A stretch of 64,000 nucleotides of DNA from Planctomycetota bacterium (GTDB lineage Bacteria > Planctomycetota > UBA1135 > GCA-002686595): the NCBI GenBank assembly GCA_026692665.1, contig JAPLOF010000063.1, positions 1 to 64,000 of the forward strand, given 5' to 3'. Every line of letters starts with the position of its first letter. Within the stretch, counting starts at the first letter, position 1. The translations under genes were made by a program, and so were the position numbers. The notes under the pieces were generated by a model, which saw only the letters and a list, made by a program, of their open reading frames with translations, made no database searches and was not told the origin of the DNA. Below, in pieces: positions 10,841 to 19,579 of the stretch.

Positions 10841-12532
10841 GTGGGAAGCCCCATCCAAGGGTGGCGGGTCTTCCCTGAGGACTTGATGTATCAGGCGAGG
10901 CTCCGTGTCGCCATCGAATGGGGGGCGCCCAGAAACTACCTCGTACATGGTTGCTCCCAGCGCGTAGACGTCGGCCCGCCGGTCGAGCTCGGCATACGCC
11001 TTCTGGAGCATCTCTGGGGCCATGTACTTCAGTGTCCCAAGGATCGCGCTCTTGTCGGTCGTTACAGAGAAACTCGCGTCCTGCAGTGCGGCGAGGCCCA
11101 GGTCCATGATGACGGCGCGTTGATCGGGCCATGTCACCATGATGTTGGCTGGGCTGATGTCTCGGTGCACGATCCCGTGTTCGTGCAGATTGTGCAGGCC
11201 CTCCGCGACCTGGACGAAGAACCGGGCCATCTGGCGGAACCGATCCTCCCCATTCGATTGAGAGGACGACTTCCGAGGTATCCAGGGCAGATCAGGGAAC
11301 ATGTTCAGACGCTCAGCGCGAGCAGCCTCGCACTCGGAGGACACCGCCGAGTCGAAGTCGTCCGCACTCGAAATGGACTTGGCGACCCGGCCGAGATCGA
11401 CACCGTCTACGTACTCCATAGCGTAGTAGTGGATGCCGCGCGTCTCGCCGCTAGCGAATATCTTGACCACGTTGGGGTGGTCGCACTTCGCCAGGGCGCG
11501 GATCTCGCGCCGGAATCGAGCCACGGCGACCGCGTCCTTGGCGCGCTCGGCGGGCAGCATCTTCAGTGCCACCAGCCGACCGAGGCTCTGCTGCCGCGCG
11601 AGGTACACCGCTCCCATCCCGCCTTGGCCGAGTTTCCCCAGCACTTCGTAGTCGCCGAAGCGTCGATCCTCGGCGATCTCCGCGCCTCGCGAATCCGCCG
11701 ATCGATCGCCCGGGCCGAGCAGGGCGCGGACTTCGTCCTCCACGCCTGCGAACGCCGTCTCCAGCCCGTCGCCACCCAGCGTCTCGCCCGACGCGTAGTC
11801 CAGGTACTCGGCGCGCCGCCCCAGGCCGTTGAAGCACCACAGGTGCTCCTCGGTTTCGTCGAAGAGCAGCCATGGGTGGAGCGGCGTCCACGCCGATGCC
11901 GTACGCAGGTACAGGCGGCGCGGCAGGATCTGATCCGGGACGTAGATCCCGTTGGGGTCGATGACCATCGAGGCATCGCCCGACACTTCGAGCACGCGCG
12001 CCTTGCGCTCGCCGGTGCTCGTCAGCTCGACCGACTCCACGAAAACGAGTCGCGCGCCATCCGCGAGGAACAGTCCGGAGCGCCAGGCGACCTCGAGCGC
12101 TTCGAGCAGCCCCTTGCCGTTCGCGTCGTAGAAGTCCGCTTCGCGCACCGAGCCGTGGCCGATCACCTTGTTGCGATAGGCGGCCAGCGTTGCGAAGAGC
12201 TCCTTGGCGGGGATCGAGCGCCGGGCGGGCGCAGTGCCCGTGACGACCTCGGCCCAGGCGCGGTGCGCGTCGAGCAGCGACGCTTCCTGGATCGGACGGT
12301 CACCCTTCGGCAGGGCGCTGGCCCAGGTGCCGATGCTCGCCCGCGCGAGCGGCGTCGGGTCCGCCGGAGGCGCGGCGGCGACGCAGAGACGAATCGAGAC
12401 CTCCCACGCGAAGTAGGCGGTGTCGTGGCGATCCTTGGCCGATTTCGCGTTCCGCGCGCGGCGCCATAGGCGAGCTACCGGCAGGGGAAGCGAGTCGCGG
12501 ATGGATCGGTCTCCCATTCCCTCCATCGGCAC
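9386..12532 (-). CDS. Ser/Thr kinase paralogue with divergent, AT-richer C-terminal half
   Basis: Predicted 1048-residue paralogue of the downstream kinase. The first roughly 560 residues align well: the same N-terminal domain, LGQGGMGAVYLA, VALKML, HRDISPANIMV near residue 456, and DLG in place of DFG. After a transmembrane helix (about 625-645, LFAASLLGTLGIAGLLLV) the protein is unrelated to its neighbour. It has no FGE domain but a Ser/Asn/Thr-rich region ending in MNAVMSIR. The DNA of this C-terminal part is visibly less GC-rich than its surroundings. Three ATG codons lie close together at 12532, 12526 and 12517, and none has a well-spaced ribosome-binding site, so the exact start is uncertain. 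Confidence 0.8.
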   Translation of the reverse strand: MPMEGMGDRSIRDSLPLPVARLWRRARNAKSAKDRHDTAYFAWEVSIRLCVAAAPPADPTPLARASIGTWASALPKGDRPIQEASLLDAHRAWAEVVTGTAPARRSIPAKELFATLAAYRNKVIGHGSVREADFYDANGKGLLEALEVAWRSGLFLADGARLVFVESVELTSTGERKARVLEVSGDASMVIDPNGIYVPDQILPRRLYLRTASAWTPLHPWLLFDETEEHLWCFNGLGRRAEYLDYASGETLGGDGLETAFAGVEDEVRALLGPGDRSADSRGAEIAEDRRFGDYEVLGKLGQGGMGAVYLARQQSLGRLVALKMLPAERAKDAVAVARFRREIRALAKCDHPNVVKIFASGETRGIHYYAMEYVDGVDLGRVAKSISSADDFDSAVSSECEAARAERLNMFPDLPWIPRKSSSQSNGEDRFRQMARFFVQVAEGLHNLHEHGIVHRDISPANIMVTWPDQRAVIMDLGLAALQDASFSVTTDKSAILGTLKYMAPEMLQKAYAELDRRADVYALGATMYEVVSGRPPFDGDTEPRLIHQVLREDPPPLDGASHGAPPLLALIILRACTKEPERRHPTAAILALDLTLWIAGKPILSHAPSRLERALYAVKREPQKYLFAASLLGTLGIAGLLLVTVPSLRAILFQPRVDFSDIELWSGKSAQMIAMLLEMPPHATSDDWAMWRESAEALLAWSASRHGEEGLLQDTADVLALDPAQVALPPSDSIGRCREHLGFGDQPISRLFTPSSRLDQAKASNANNSQAPAQRSSLAVRENSGEPRRTSLPGYPSGKWSGVTSERMNGMQRQISDTQALQLQGRSSLGLATWDSGLGSLASLTESDLATVAANSSAAIARMLEGGEDLDCNNERARSSHELSEPTFTGINKAYDDSFALFSGLDELVPVCCAILTTPDLGSNIDAPLIRSRAARILYLSGYRIPTGLQPTTDTQEDIDRAIFYQSGLTHMASALTVFLSARLSQQRMSVQAMLKHYVESRSTNQRPSDDQISNAASHLARITLAVQLSRRTREMASMNAVMSIR

Positions 12533-12574
12533 GGATTGGAACCCGAAGGCGGCTTCGGGCCAAGGTCCCTTCGC

Positions 12575-14662
12575 TCAGACCCGCCCGGAGAGCTTCTTCG
12601 ACCACTCCTCGCAGTGATCGGCCACGTCGTCGACCAGGGGGCGCTCGGCCGGGTCCTTCTCCAGCAGCGCGTCCACGAGCTCGGTGCACTCGGGGCCGAG
12701 ATCCGGGCGCAACTCGGCGATTCGGATCGGGGACGCGCGCTGCAGGGCGTCGAGGTTCGCGTCGAAGTCGGCGGCCTTCAGGAGCAGCGGCCGGCGGCCG
12801 GCGAACCACTCGTACAGGATGACGCCCAGCGCATAGAGATCGGCCTCGCCGCCCACGAGCCGGCCGGCGGCCTGCTCGGGAGCCATGTAGGCCAGCGTCC
12901 CGGCGACGAGCGACGGGTCGAGCTCGCCGTGGGGGACCAGCGCGAGGCCGAAGTCGATGAGGACGGGCAGTTCGCCCGGGCGGCGCAGCAGCACGTTCTC
13001 GGGTTTCAGGTCGCGGTGCACGACGCCGGCCCCGTGCAGGGTCTGCAGGGCGCGCGCCATGCGCCCGATCTGCTCGAGGACCCGGCCGGGCGAGTCGGGG
13101 ACGCTGGCCTCCATGCGCGCGCGCAGCGTCGGACCGTCCACGAACTCCTGGACCACGTACGCGCCCTCGGCGCCGTCGGTGCCGAACGCGTAGACGCGCG
13201 CGATTCCCGGGTGTCGCAGGCGGGACGCGGCGGCCAGCTCGGCGCGCGCGGAGGCGAGGACGCGCTCGCGCTTGTCCGCCTGGTAGAGGCGTTCGAGCGC
13301 GAAGCGCTTGAGCGCGACGACCTGCGCGCGCTGCGGGTCGTAGGCGCGCCACACCTCGCCGAACCCGCCCTTGCCGAGGCGCGCGAGCAGCATGTAGCCG
13401 TCGGCGCCGGCCGGTTTCGCGCCGGGCGGGCCGAGGCGGCCGCGTTCGTCCACCGCGCTCTCGACCACGCGCAGGCGCGACATCGTCTCGCGGACTTGCG
13501 GCAGGTAGCGCGAGTAGCCGTCGAGGCGCGCCAGGTCGAGCGCGCGGCGCAGCTCGCGCTCGGCGGTGAGGTGGTCGCCGCGCGCGAGGCGCGACTCGGC
13601 CAGCGCGAGACGCGCCGGGATCTCGTGGTCGGGCAGCTCGAGCCGCGAGAAGCGCTCGCAGGCCGTTTCGAGCAGCGGGAACGCGGCTTCGTCCTGGCTG
13701 GCGGTCAGGACGCGTCCGCGGGCGGAGGCGAGCATCGCGTCGAGGAACACGTCGCGCGGCTCGGCCAGGGAAGCCTCGGCGCGCGCGAGGTGCTCGTGCG
13801 CGGCCGGGGCGTGGCCGACTGCGAGTTCCGTCAGCGCCAGGTCGTGCCGCGCGAAGAAGACGAGGTCGCGGTACCCGCGCGGCTCCGCGATCGCGAGCGC
13901 GGCCGCGAGCTCGGCGCGCGCCTCGTCCCAGCGCTCGAGCCCCATCCAGGCGCGCCCGATGTCCTCGCGCATGCGCGCCACGCCGCGTTCGTCGCCGAGG
14001 CGGCTGGCGAGCTCGAGATCGAGCTGGAAGCAGTCGATCGCCTCGGCGAAGCGGGCCGTGCGCAGGTGCAGTCGCCCCAGGTTGCCGAGCGTCAGCGCGA
14101 TTCCGGACACGTCGCCAGCGCGCAGCTTGCCGACCATGGACGACGCGTAGTGCGACGAGGCGAAGTCGAGCCGCCCTTGCGCCGCGAACAGCGAGCCGAG
14201 GGTGTCCTGCACCTGGGCCAGTGACGCGAGGTCGCCCAGCGCGCGGTAGCGTTCGGAGGCGCGCAACAACGTGTCCGTCGCGAGCGCGGTGCGGCGCAGC
14301 TTGCCCTGCGCCAGGCCCAGGACGTGCAGCGTGCGAGCTTCGAGCGCGCTGCCCTGCGCCGTGCGCGCCGCGATCTCCTGCAACTCGTCGTGCGCAGACT
14401 CCACCCCGCCGCGGCCGCGCACGTCGAGGTAGGCGATCTCGACACGCGCCGCGTCGCCGACGGCGTCGACGCAGGCGAGGAAGTCCGCGCGTGCCTCCTC
14501 GTCGCGGCCGAGCTGCATCCGTGCGCGGGCGCGCGCGAAGCGTGCTGCGCCGTCGGGGACCGGCTGGTCCGCGGCGGCGCGCGTCGCGGCTGCGGCCGCT
14601 GCGGGATCGAAGCGCGCGAGCCAGTCGCCGGCCGACGGCTCGGTGGGGGGCCGATCGCTCAT
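12575..14662 (-). CDS. TPR-Ser/Thr kinase, soluble
   Basis: Predicted 695-residue protein. Residues about 40-410 are alpha-helical repeats of TPR type (for example LTLGNLGRLHLRTARFAEAI, and ARMREDIGRAWMGLERWDEA). A C-terminal kinase domain runs from about 424 to 690, with LGKGGFGEVWRAY, VALKRF, HRDLKPENVLL near 549, IDFGLAL and a MAPEQ activation segment. All canonical catalytic residues are present. No transmembrane helix is visible, so it is likely cytoplasmic. The order TPR-then-kinase is the reverse of the next kinase upstream. It lies 43 nt upstream of the paralogue pair and about 28 nt downstream of the 959-residue kinase, all on one strand, so the five kinase genes may be largely co-transcribed. 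Confidence 0.88.
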   Translation of the reverse strand: MSDRPPTEPSAGDWLARFDPAAAAAATRAAADQPVPDGAARFARARARMQLGRDEEARADFLACVDAVGDAARVEIAYLDVRGRGGVESAHDELQEIAARTAQGSALEARTLHVLGLAQGKLRRTALATDTLLRASERYRALGDLASLAQVQDTLGSLFAAQGRLDFASSHYASSMVGKLRAGDVSGIALTLGNLGRLHLRTARFAEAIDCFQLDLELASRLGDERGVARMREDIGRAWMGLERWDEARAELAAALAIAEPRGYRDLVFFARHDLALTELAVGHAPAAHEHLARAEASLAEPRDVFLDAMLASARGRVLTASQDEAAFPLLETACERFSRLELPDHEIPARLALAESRLARGDHLTAERELRRALDLARLDGYSRYLPQVRETMSRLRVVESAVDERGRLGPPGAKPAGADGYMLLARLGKGGFGEVWRAYDPQRAQVVALKRFALERLYQADKRERVLASARAELAAASRLRHPGIARVYAFGTDGAEGAYVVQEFVDGPTLRARMEASVPDSPGRVLEQIGRMARALQTLHGAGVVHRDLKPENVLLRRPGELPVLIDFGLALVPHGELDPSLVAGTLAYMAPEQAAGRLVGGEADLYALGVILYEWFAGRRPLLLKAADFDANLDALQRASPIRIAELRPDLGPECTELVDALLEKDPAERPLVDDVADHCEEWSKKLSGRV

Positions 14663-14690
14663 GGACGGCCCAGGATACGAGCGGACCGGG

Positions 14691-17570
14691 TCATCCGCCC
14701 GTCGTGGAAGCGAGATCCAGGACGCGCTGCTCCAGCTCCATCCACTGCGGCAAGGCGCGCAGCGGTTCGAGCGCGCGCTCGCCCTGCAGGTCGGCCACGT
14801 CGCGGTAGCCGGCGTCGACCGAGGCCTGGAACGTCGTGAAACCGCGTTGCAGCCAGCGCTCGGAAAGCGATTCGCGCGCCGATTCGTCGAGTTGCGGCGA
14901 CGTGCGCGCGTCTTCGGCCAGCATCACCCATTTGCCGGCGAGCCGGCGCAGCGTGCGCCACTGGGCGGGGAAGATGCGCTGCGAGGTCTCGATCGCCTCG
15001 ACGGCGCGCTCCAGCGCTCCGCGGCGGGACTCGATCTCGCAGATTCCGAGCCACCATTCGCCCAGGTACTGCGACCACTGCGGGCTCGCGGGTTCCTTCG
15101 CGCGCACGGTCTCCAGGATCTCCATCGCCCGGCGGAACAGCGCGATCCCGGCGTCGGGATCGGTTTCGCCGGTCAGGGCGCCCAGGTTCGCGGTCGCGAT
15201 GGCCCACGTCGCACGCGAGCGGACCTCTTCGGGCCGCGCGGCGCACAGGGCTTCCTGGCTCGCGACCGCGGCGCGCATCAGCTTCAGCGCCTCCTCGCGC
15301 GTCTCGGGCTCGAAACTCAGCGCGCCCGCGAGGCTCGCGCGGCAGTCGTTGAGCGCCGTCGCGTGGTCGGTGTTCGAGGGGAAGTCGCGCACGAGGGTCT
15401 CGAGCACCGCGAGTGCGCGCCGGTAGTGGGGGATCGCGCCCCGGGGGTCCATCTGACGCCAGTACGCAGAACCCAGGTTGATCAGCGCATCGGCCAGGGC
15501 GCTGCGCACCAGGCGCGACACCGGGTCGCGCGCGAGCGCCTTCTCCTCGACGGCGATCGCCTCCTCGAGCGCCGCTTGCGCCTCTTCGAAGCGCCCGCTC
15601 TCGATCAGCTGGTAGCTCAGGCTGCACAGGCTCGCGCCCAGCATGAGCTCCGTGTCCGCATCGGCCTGCGCCGCCACTTCGCGCCGCGCGATGGCGATGC
15701 CCTCCCGCTGGCGAGCGATCCCTTCTTCCTTGCGGCCCATGAGGAACAGGGTGGTCGCGGCGTGCGCCAGCGCGTGGCGCTGCAAGCTCGCGCGTCCGCT
15801 CTCGCGATCCGGGCCGAGCTGCGCGCTCGCGAGGCGGCGCACGGACTCCTCGGCGTCGGCGAGCGCCTCTTCGTTGCGGCCGAGGTCGCGCAGGGCCTGA
15901 GCACGGCGGATGCGGGCCACGCCCACGTTCCATTCGACCTCGCCGGGGCGCAGCGCAGATGCGTCGGTGTGCTCGAGGACTTCCAGCGCCTCGCCCAGGA
16001 TCTGTGCCGCTTCGGCGTTGCGTCCCATGAGCCGACGCACCTCGCCCACCCGCGCGCGCGCGACCGCCGCGTGCGCGCCGCCCGAGTCGTCGTCGCGCGA
16101 GTAGCGCATGAGGTCCTCGTTCAAGGCCAGCGCGTCCTCGAGGATCTTGCGGCGGATGCGTTCCATCCCCGGGACGTCGTCCAGGTCGCTTTCGCCGACG
16201 CGCGAGAGCAGGTCCTCGATCGACTGGGCCGCGACGTCGACGCTCGCGCGCGCGCGGTCGCGCTGGCCGCGCGCTTCGTCCAGGGCCGCGCTGATGTCGC
16301 GGTTCGCGGCACGCTGCTGGAACCACAGGACGGTCGGGACGCCGAGCACGAGCAGGGCCGCGAGCAGCGCCGCCGCCGCATGGGCCGGACGCCTCTGCGC
16401 GAGTCGTGCGATGCGCAACAACGGACCAGCCGGGCGGGCCTCGATCGGGCGGCGTTCCAGGATCCGCGTGAGGTCGCCGGCGAGGTCCGCCGCGCTGGCG
16501 TAGCGGCGCGACGGCTCGTGCTCCATCGCCGTCGAGCACACGACTTCGAGATCGCGCGGGATCGAGGCGTTGCGGCGTCGCGGTGGAACCGCGCGTCCCT
16601 CGGCGATGCGCTGCAGCATCAGCGTGGAGCTGTCCGCCGCGAAGGGCAGCGCGTGCGTGAGCAGCTCGTAGAGCGTGACGCCGAGCGAGTAGACGTCGCC
16701 GCGCGCGCCGCTCGCGGCGGCGCCGCCCGCGACGATCTCGGGCGGCATGTAGGGCAGCGAGCCGAGTTGCGAGCCGGACCGCGTGAGCCTCTGCGCGCCC
16801 TGCTGCGCGCCGAGCTGGTTCGAAGAGAGGCCGAAATCGACGAGCAGCACGCGGCCGCCACGCGTGACCATCACGTTGCTGGGCTTCAGGTCGCGGTGGA
16901 GGATCCCGCGGCGGTGCGCGTGCTCGAGCGCCTCGGCGACCTCGCGCACGATGCGGGCGACGACTTCGCACCAGGTTCCGTCGAAGAGCGGGGATGCGCC
17001 TTCGCCCGGCAGGCACGCCAGGAGATCAGAGCCCGAGAGCGTCGCGGGATCGCGTCCCCGCAGGCGCTCGAGCACGTCCCCGAGCGACGCGCCCGCGACG
17101 AGCTCCATCGCGAAGTAGGGCACGCCGCGCTCCTCGCCGACCGTGTACACGGGCACGATGCCCGGGTGCTGCAGGCGCGCCGTGGCCTCGACCTCGCGGC
17201 GGAACCGTTCGCGTGCGCCCTCGAAGTAGAGGTGCTCCGGCCGGATCAGCTTCAGGGCGACCTCGCGGCCGAGCGAGACCTGGCGTGCCCGGTACACGAC
17301 GCCCATGCCGCCCGCGCCGAGGCGCGCGACGAGCTCGAAGTCTCCGAGTTTCTCGGGGAACGACGCCGAACCCGTCGCGCCCACGCCTTGGATCAACCCG
17401 GCTGCGCGCAACGTGCGGATCCGGCTCTGCAGTGCCGAAGCGTGCTCCGGATGGCGTGCGCACAGTGCGTCGATCGCGGAGTCGCCCTCGCTCTCCAGCC
17501 GATCGAGGCACTCCACGACGAGGTCGTCCAGCGCGCTGGTGCGAGGTTCGTCGGATGAGGGCCGGCTCAT
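14691..17570 (-). CDS. Membrane Ser/Thr kinase with C-terminal TPR region
   Basis: Predicted 959-residue protein. A helical N-terminal extension (about 1-75) contains IDALCARHPEHASALQ, common in planctomycete kinases. The kinase domain spans about 80-380: LGAGGMGVVYRAR, VALKLI, HRDLKPSNVMV near 225, VDFGLS and a MPPE activation segment. A transmembrane helix (about 395-415, AAALLAALLVLGVPTVLW) separates it from a large extracytoplasmic TPR region. The ATG at 17570 begins MSRPSSDEPRT. Only 65 nt separate it from a divergent ECF sigma-factor gene, so a shared promoter region and functional pairing are likely. Confidence 0.9.
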   Translation of the reverse strand: MSRPSSDEPRTSALDDLVVECLDRLESEGDSAIDALCARHPEHASALQSRIRTLRAAGLIQGVGATGSASFPEKLGDFELVARLGAGGMGVVYRARQVSLGREVALKLIRPEHLYFEGARERFRREVEATARLQHPGIVPVYTVGEERGVPYFAMELVAGASLGDVLERLRGRDPATLSGSDLLACLPGEGASPLFDGTWCEVVARIVREVAEALEHAHRRGILHRDLKPSNVMVTRGGRVLLVDFGLSSNQLGAQQGAQRLTRSGSQLGSLPYMPPEIVAGGAAASGARGDVYSLGVTLYELLTHALPFAADSSTLMLQRIAEGRAVPPRRRNASIPRDLEVVCSTAMEHEPSRRYASAADLAGDLTRILERRPIEARPAGPLLRIARLAQRRPAHAAAALLAALLVLGVPTVLWFQQRAANRDISAALDEARGQRDRARASVDVAAQSIEDLLSRVGESDLDDVPGMERIRRKILEDALALNEDLMRYSRDDDSGGAHAAVARARVGEVRRLMGRNAEAAQILGEALEVLEHTDASALRPGEVEWNVGVARIRRAQALRDLGRNEEALADAEESVRRLASAQLGPDRESGRASLQRHALAHAATTLFLMGRKEEGIARQREGIAIARREVAAQADADTELMLGASLCSLSYQLIESGRFEEAQAALEEAIAVEEKALARDPVSRLVRSALADALINLGSAYWRQMDPRGAIPHYRRALAVLETLVRDFPSNTDHATALNDCRASLAGALSFEPETREEALKLMRAAVASQEALCAARPEEVRSRATWAIATANLGALTGETDPDAGIALFRRAMEILETVRAKEPASPQWSQYLGEWWLGICEIESRRGALERAVEAIETSQRIFPAQWRTLRRLAGKWVMLAEDARTSPQLDESARESLSERWLQRGFTTFQASVDAGYRDVADLQGERALEPLRALPQWMELEQRVLDLASTTGG

Positions 17571-17635
17571 GCTGGGCAGTGCCTGCGGCGAGGACTGCGA
17601 CGGTGATAGCATCCTCGAAGGGGATCCCCCTGCCA

Positions 17636-18226
17636 ATGTCCGAGGACAGCACCCATCTCGCCGAGCAGGCCGCGCGCGGGGACGCCGGCGCCATGCAGAC
17701 CCTGCTCGAACTGCACCTCGACGGGCTGCGCGCCTTCGTGCGGCTGCGCACGGGACCCGAGCTGCGTCAGCGCGAGTCGAGCTCCGACCTCGTGCAGTCC
17801 GTGTGCCGCGAGATCCTGGAGCAGGCGCACCGGTTCCAGCACCCGAGCGAGTCCGCCTTCCGCCGCTGGCTGTACACGACCGCGCTGCGCAAGATCTCCG
17901 ACCGCGCCGAGCACTGGCGCGCGCAGAAACGCGATGCTGGGCGCGAGCAGGCATTTCCCTCGCACGGTGGCGAAGCCGGCCTCCTGCGCCGCTACGGATC
18001 CTTCTCGAGCCCCAGCCAGCACGCGATGGTCCGCGAGGAGGTCGAGCGCGTCGAGAAGGCCTTCGAAGAGCTCTCCGAGGAGCAGCGCGAGGTCATCACG
18101 CTGGCCCACGTGGCGGGCTTGTCACGGGCCGAGATCGCGGAGCAGATGGGGCGCAGCGAGGGGGCCGTGCGGGTGCTCCTGCACCGGTCCCTGGCCCGGC
18201 TGGCCGAGGTGCTGGAAGCCGGCTGA
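17636..18226 (+). CDS. ECF sigma factor divergent from kinase
   Basis: Predicted 196-residue sigma-70 family protein. Region 2 includes ELRQRESSSDLVQSVCREIL and FRRWLYTTALRKISDRAEHW. Region 4 is a clear helix-turn-helix: EEQREVITLAHVAGLSRAEI followed by EQMGRSEGAVRVLLHRSLAR. The ESSSDLVQSVCREI motif marks a planctomycete-type ECF group that is commonly found next to Ser/Thr kinases. GAAGGGG about 11 nt before the ATG is a plausible ribosome-binding site. It overlaps a GGGGATCCCC palindrome that could also be an operator. The gene is divergent from the 959-residue kinase. Confidence 0.88.
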   Translation: MSEDSTHLAEQAARGDAGAMQTLLELHLDGLRAFVRLRTGPELRQRESSSDLVQSVCREILEQAHRFQHPSESAFRRWLYTTALRKISDRAEHWRAQKRDAGREQAFPSHGGEAGLLRRYGSFSSPSQHAMVREEVERVEKAFEELSEEQREVITLAHVAGLSRAEIAEQMGRSEGAVRVLLHRSLARLAEVLEAG

Positions 18227-18232
18227 GCGGTG

Positions 18233-18769
18233 TCAGGCCCGGGTCGCGAGCACTTCGCGCGCGATCCCGAGGTGGTGGCGCGTGTGCACGGCGCCGAAGC
18301 GCGCCCATTCGGCGAGGTCGAGCGGCCCCAGGATCTGGTGGGGGACGAACAGCCGCGCGCGCGTGGCGCGCGGGTCGAAACCGCGGCGGAACCCGGCCAG
18401 TTCCTCGACGAAACGCTCGGCCCACTCGCGCGTCGTGGCGAGGTCCACGTCGGACGGCGGCACGACCATGCGCGGGGCCTTGGCCTGTCCGCGAGGGAGG
18501 ATCCCGGCGGCGAGGATCTCCAGCGCGCGATCGTCCTGCCGTGCATCGGCGACCACGAGCAGGCCCGCGCCGCGCGACAGGTTCACGAGGTTCCGCAGGA
18601 CGAGCTCGTTGGCGAGCGTCACGTGGCTCGCGTGCTCGACGGCGGACCAGCCGGAGACGGGAGAGATCCGGGCGCCCAGAGTCCGCGCATCCGCGGACAG
18701 GATCCGGACGACCTCGTCCGCGGCCTGGGCGAAAGCCGCGAGCTCCGTGCTGGCATCGAATCGTTCCAT
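18233..18769 (-). CDS. DinB-like four-helix-bundle protein
   Basis: Predicted 178-residue soluble protein with features of the DinB/DUF1569 superfamily. An early GWSAVEHASHVTLANELVL helix supplies a conserved His, and a C-terminal HTRHHLGIAREVL supplies the paired histidines of the metal site. Many members bind a divalent metal and some act as thiol transferases, but the function of this one cannot be read from sequence. It converges tightly on the sigma-factor gene, with the stops 6 nt apart. It is divergent from the metal-receptor-like gene, with about 40 nt between the starts. Confidence 0.7.
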   Translation of the reverse strand: MERFDASTELAAFAQAADEVVRILSADARTLGARISPVSGWSAVEHASHVTLANELVLRNLVNLSRGAGLLVVADARQDDRALEILAAGILPRGQAKAPRMVVPPSDVDLATTREWAERFVEELAGFRRGFDPRATRARLFVPHQILGPLDLAEWARFGAVHTRHHLGIAREVLATRA

Positions 18770-18808
18770 GCGGGCGAGAGAGTACGGTACTCTTCCAGCG
18801 GTCGCACG

Positions 18809-19579
18809 ATGCGCATCGTCTCCCTCTGCCCGAGCCTGACCGAGCTCGTCTTCGCCCTCGGGCGTGGCGACGACCTCGTCGGCGTCACCGAGTGGTGCGT
18901 GCACCCTTCCGAAGGCGTCGCGCGCATCGAGAAGATCGGCGGGACCAAGACACCCGACGTAGGACGGATCGTGGAGCTCGCTCCGGACCTCGTCCTCATG
19001 AACGAGGAGGAGAACCGCCGCGAGGACGCCGAATCGCTGCGCCGGGCCGGGATCGCGTGCCACGTGTCCATGCCGCGCGACGCGGCGGAGACGGCCGCGA
19101 TGGTGCGTTCGATCGCCGCGGCCATCGATCGGCCGGAGTCCGGCGCCGCGATCGCCGGCGACATCGAGCGGCGCATCGTCGACGCGAAACTCAAGGCGAG
19201 CGGCAAGCCGCGCGTGCGCTTCGCCTACCTGATCTGGCGCAAGCCGTACATGGCGGTGAACGGCGACACGTACGCCAGCGCCCTGCTCGAGCTGGCCGGC
19301 GCCGAGAACGTCTTCGCCTCGCGCACCGTGCGCTATCCCGAGATCACGCCCGAGGAGCTCGCCGCCGCGGCGCCGGACGTCGTGCTCCTGTGCACCGAGC
19401 CTTTCCCCTTCCAGGAGCGGCACGCCGACGAGCTCGCGCAGCTCACGGGGCTCGCGCGCCATCGCTTCGAGATCGCGGACGGCGAGTACCTCTCGTGGCA
19501 CGGGTCCCGGACGCCGGCGGGAATCGACTACGCCCTGTCGCGCGTCGAAGGCGCGCGGGCTTCGATCAGCGCGGTCTGA
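18809..19579 (+). CDS. BtuF-like helical-backbone metal receptor protein
   Basis: Predicted 256-residue protein of the cobalamin/siderophore-binding (BtuF-like, helical-backbone metal receptor) fold. It begins MRIVSLCPSLTELVFALG, the usual first strand and helix of the family. It continues with LVGVTEWCVHP, PDVGRIVELAPDLVLMNEEE and YLIWRKPYMAVNGDTYASAL. No signal peptide precedes it, so it is either cytoplasmic or its export signal is missed. The same situation is seen in many stand-alone family members with no ABC transporter nearby. None of the neighbours is a transporter, so substrate and role are unknown. Confidence 0.78.
   Translation: MRIVSLCPSLTELVFALGRGDDLVGVTEWCVHPSEGVARIEKIGGTKTPDVGRIVELAPDLVLMNEEENRREDAESLRRAGIACHVSMPRDAAETAAMVRSIAAAIDRPESGAAIAGDIERRIVDAKLKASGKPRVRFAYLIWRKPYMAVNGDTYASALLELAGAENVFASRTVRYPEITPEELAAAAPDVVLLCTEPFPFQERHADELAQLTGLARHRFEIADGEYLSWHGSRTPAGIDYALSRVEGARASISAV

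Noticed and set aside
17621-17630. GGGGATCCCC palindrome before the second ECF sigma gene as an operator.
   Set aside because: It overlaps the probable ribosome-binding site, and short GC palindromes are common here. There is no second copy nearby to support a regulator site.
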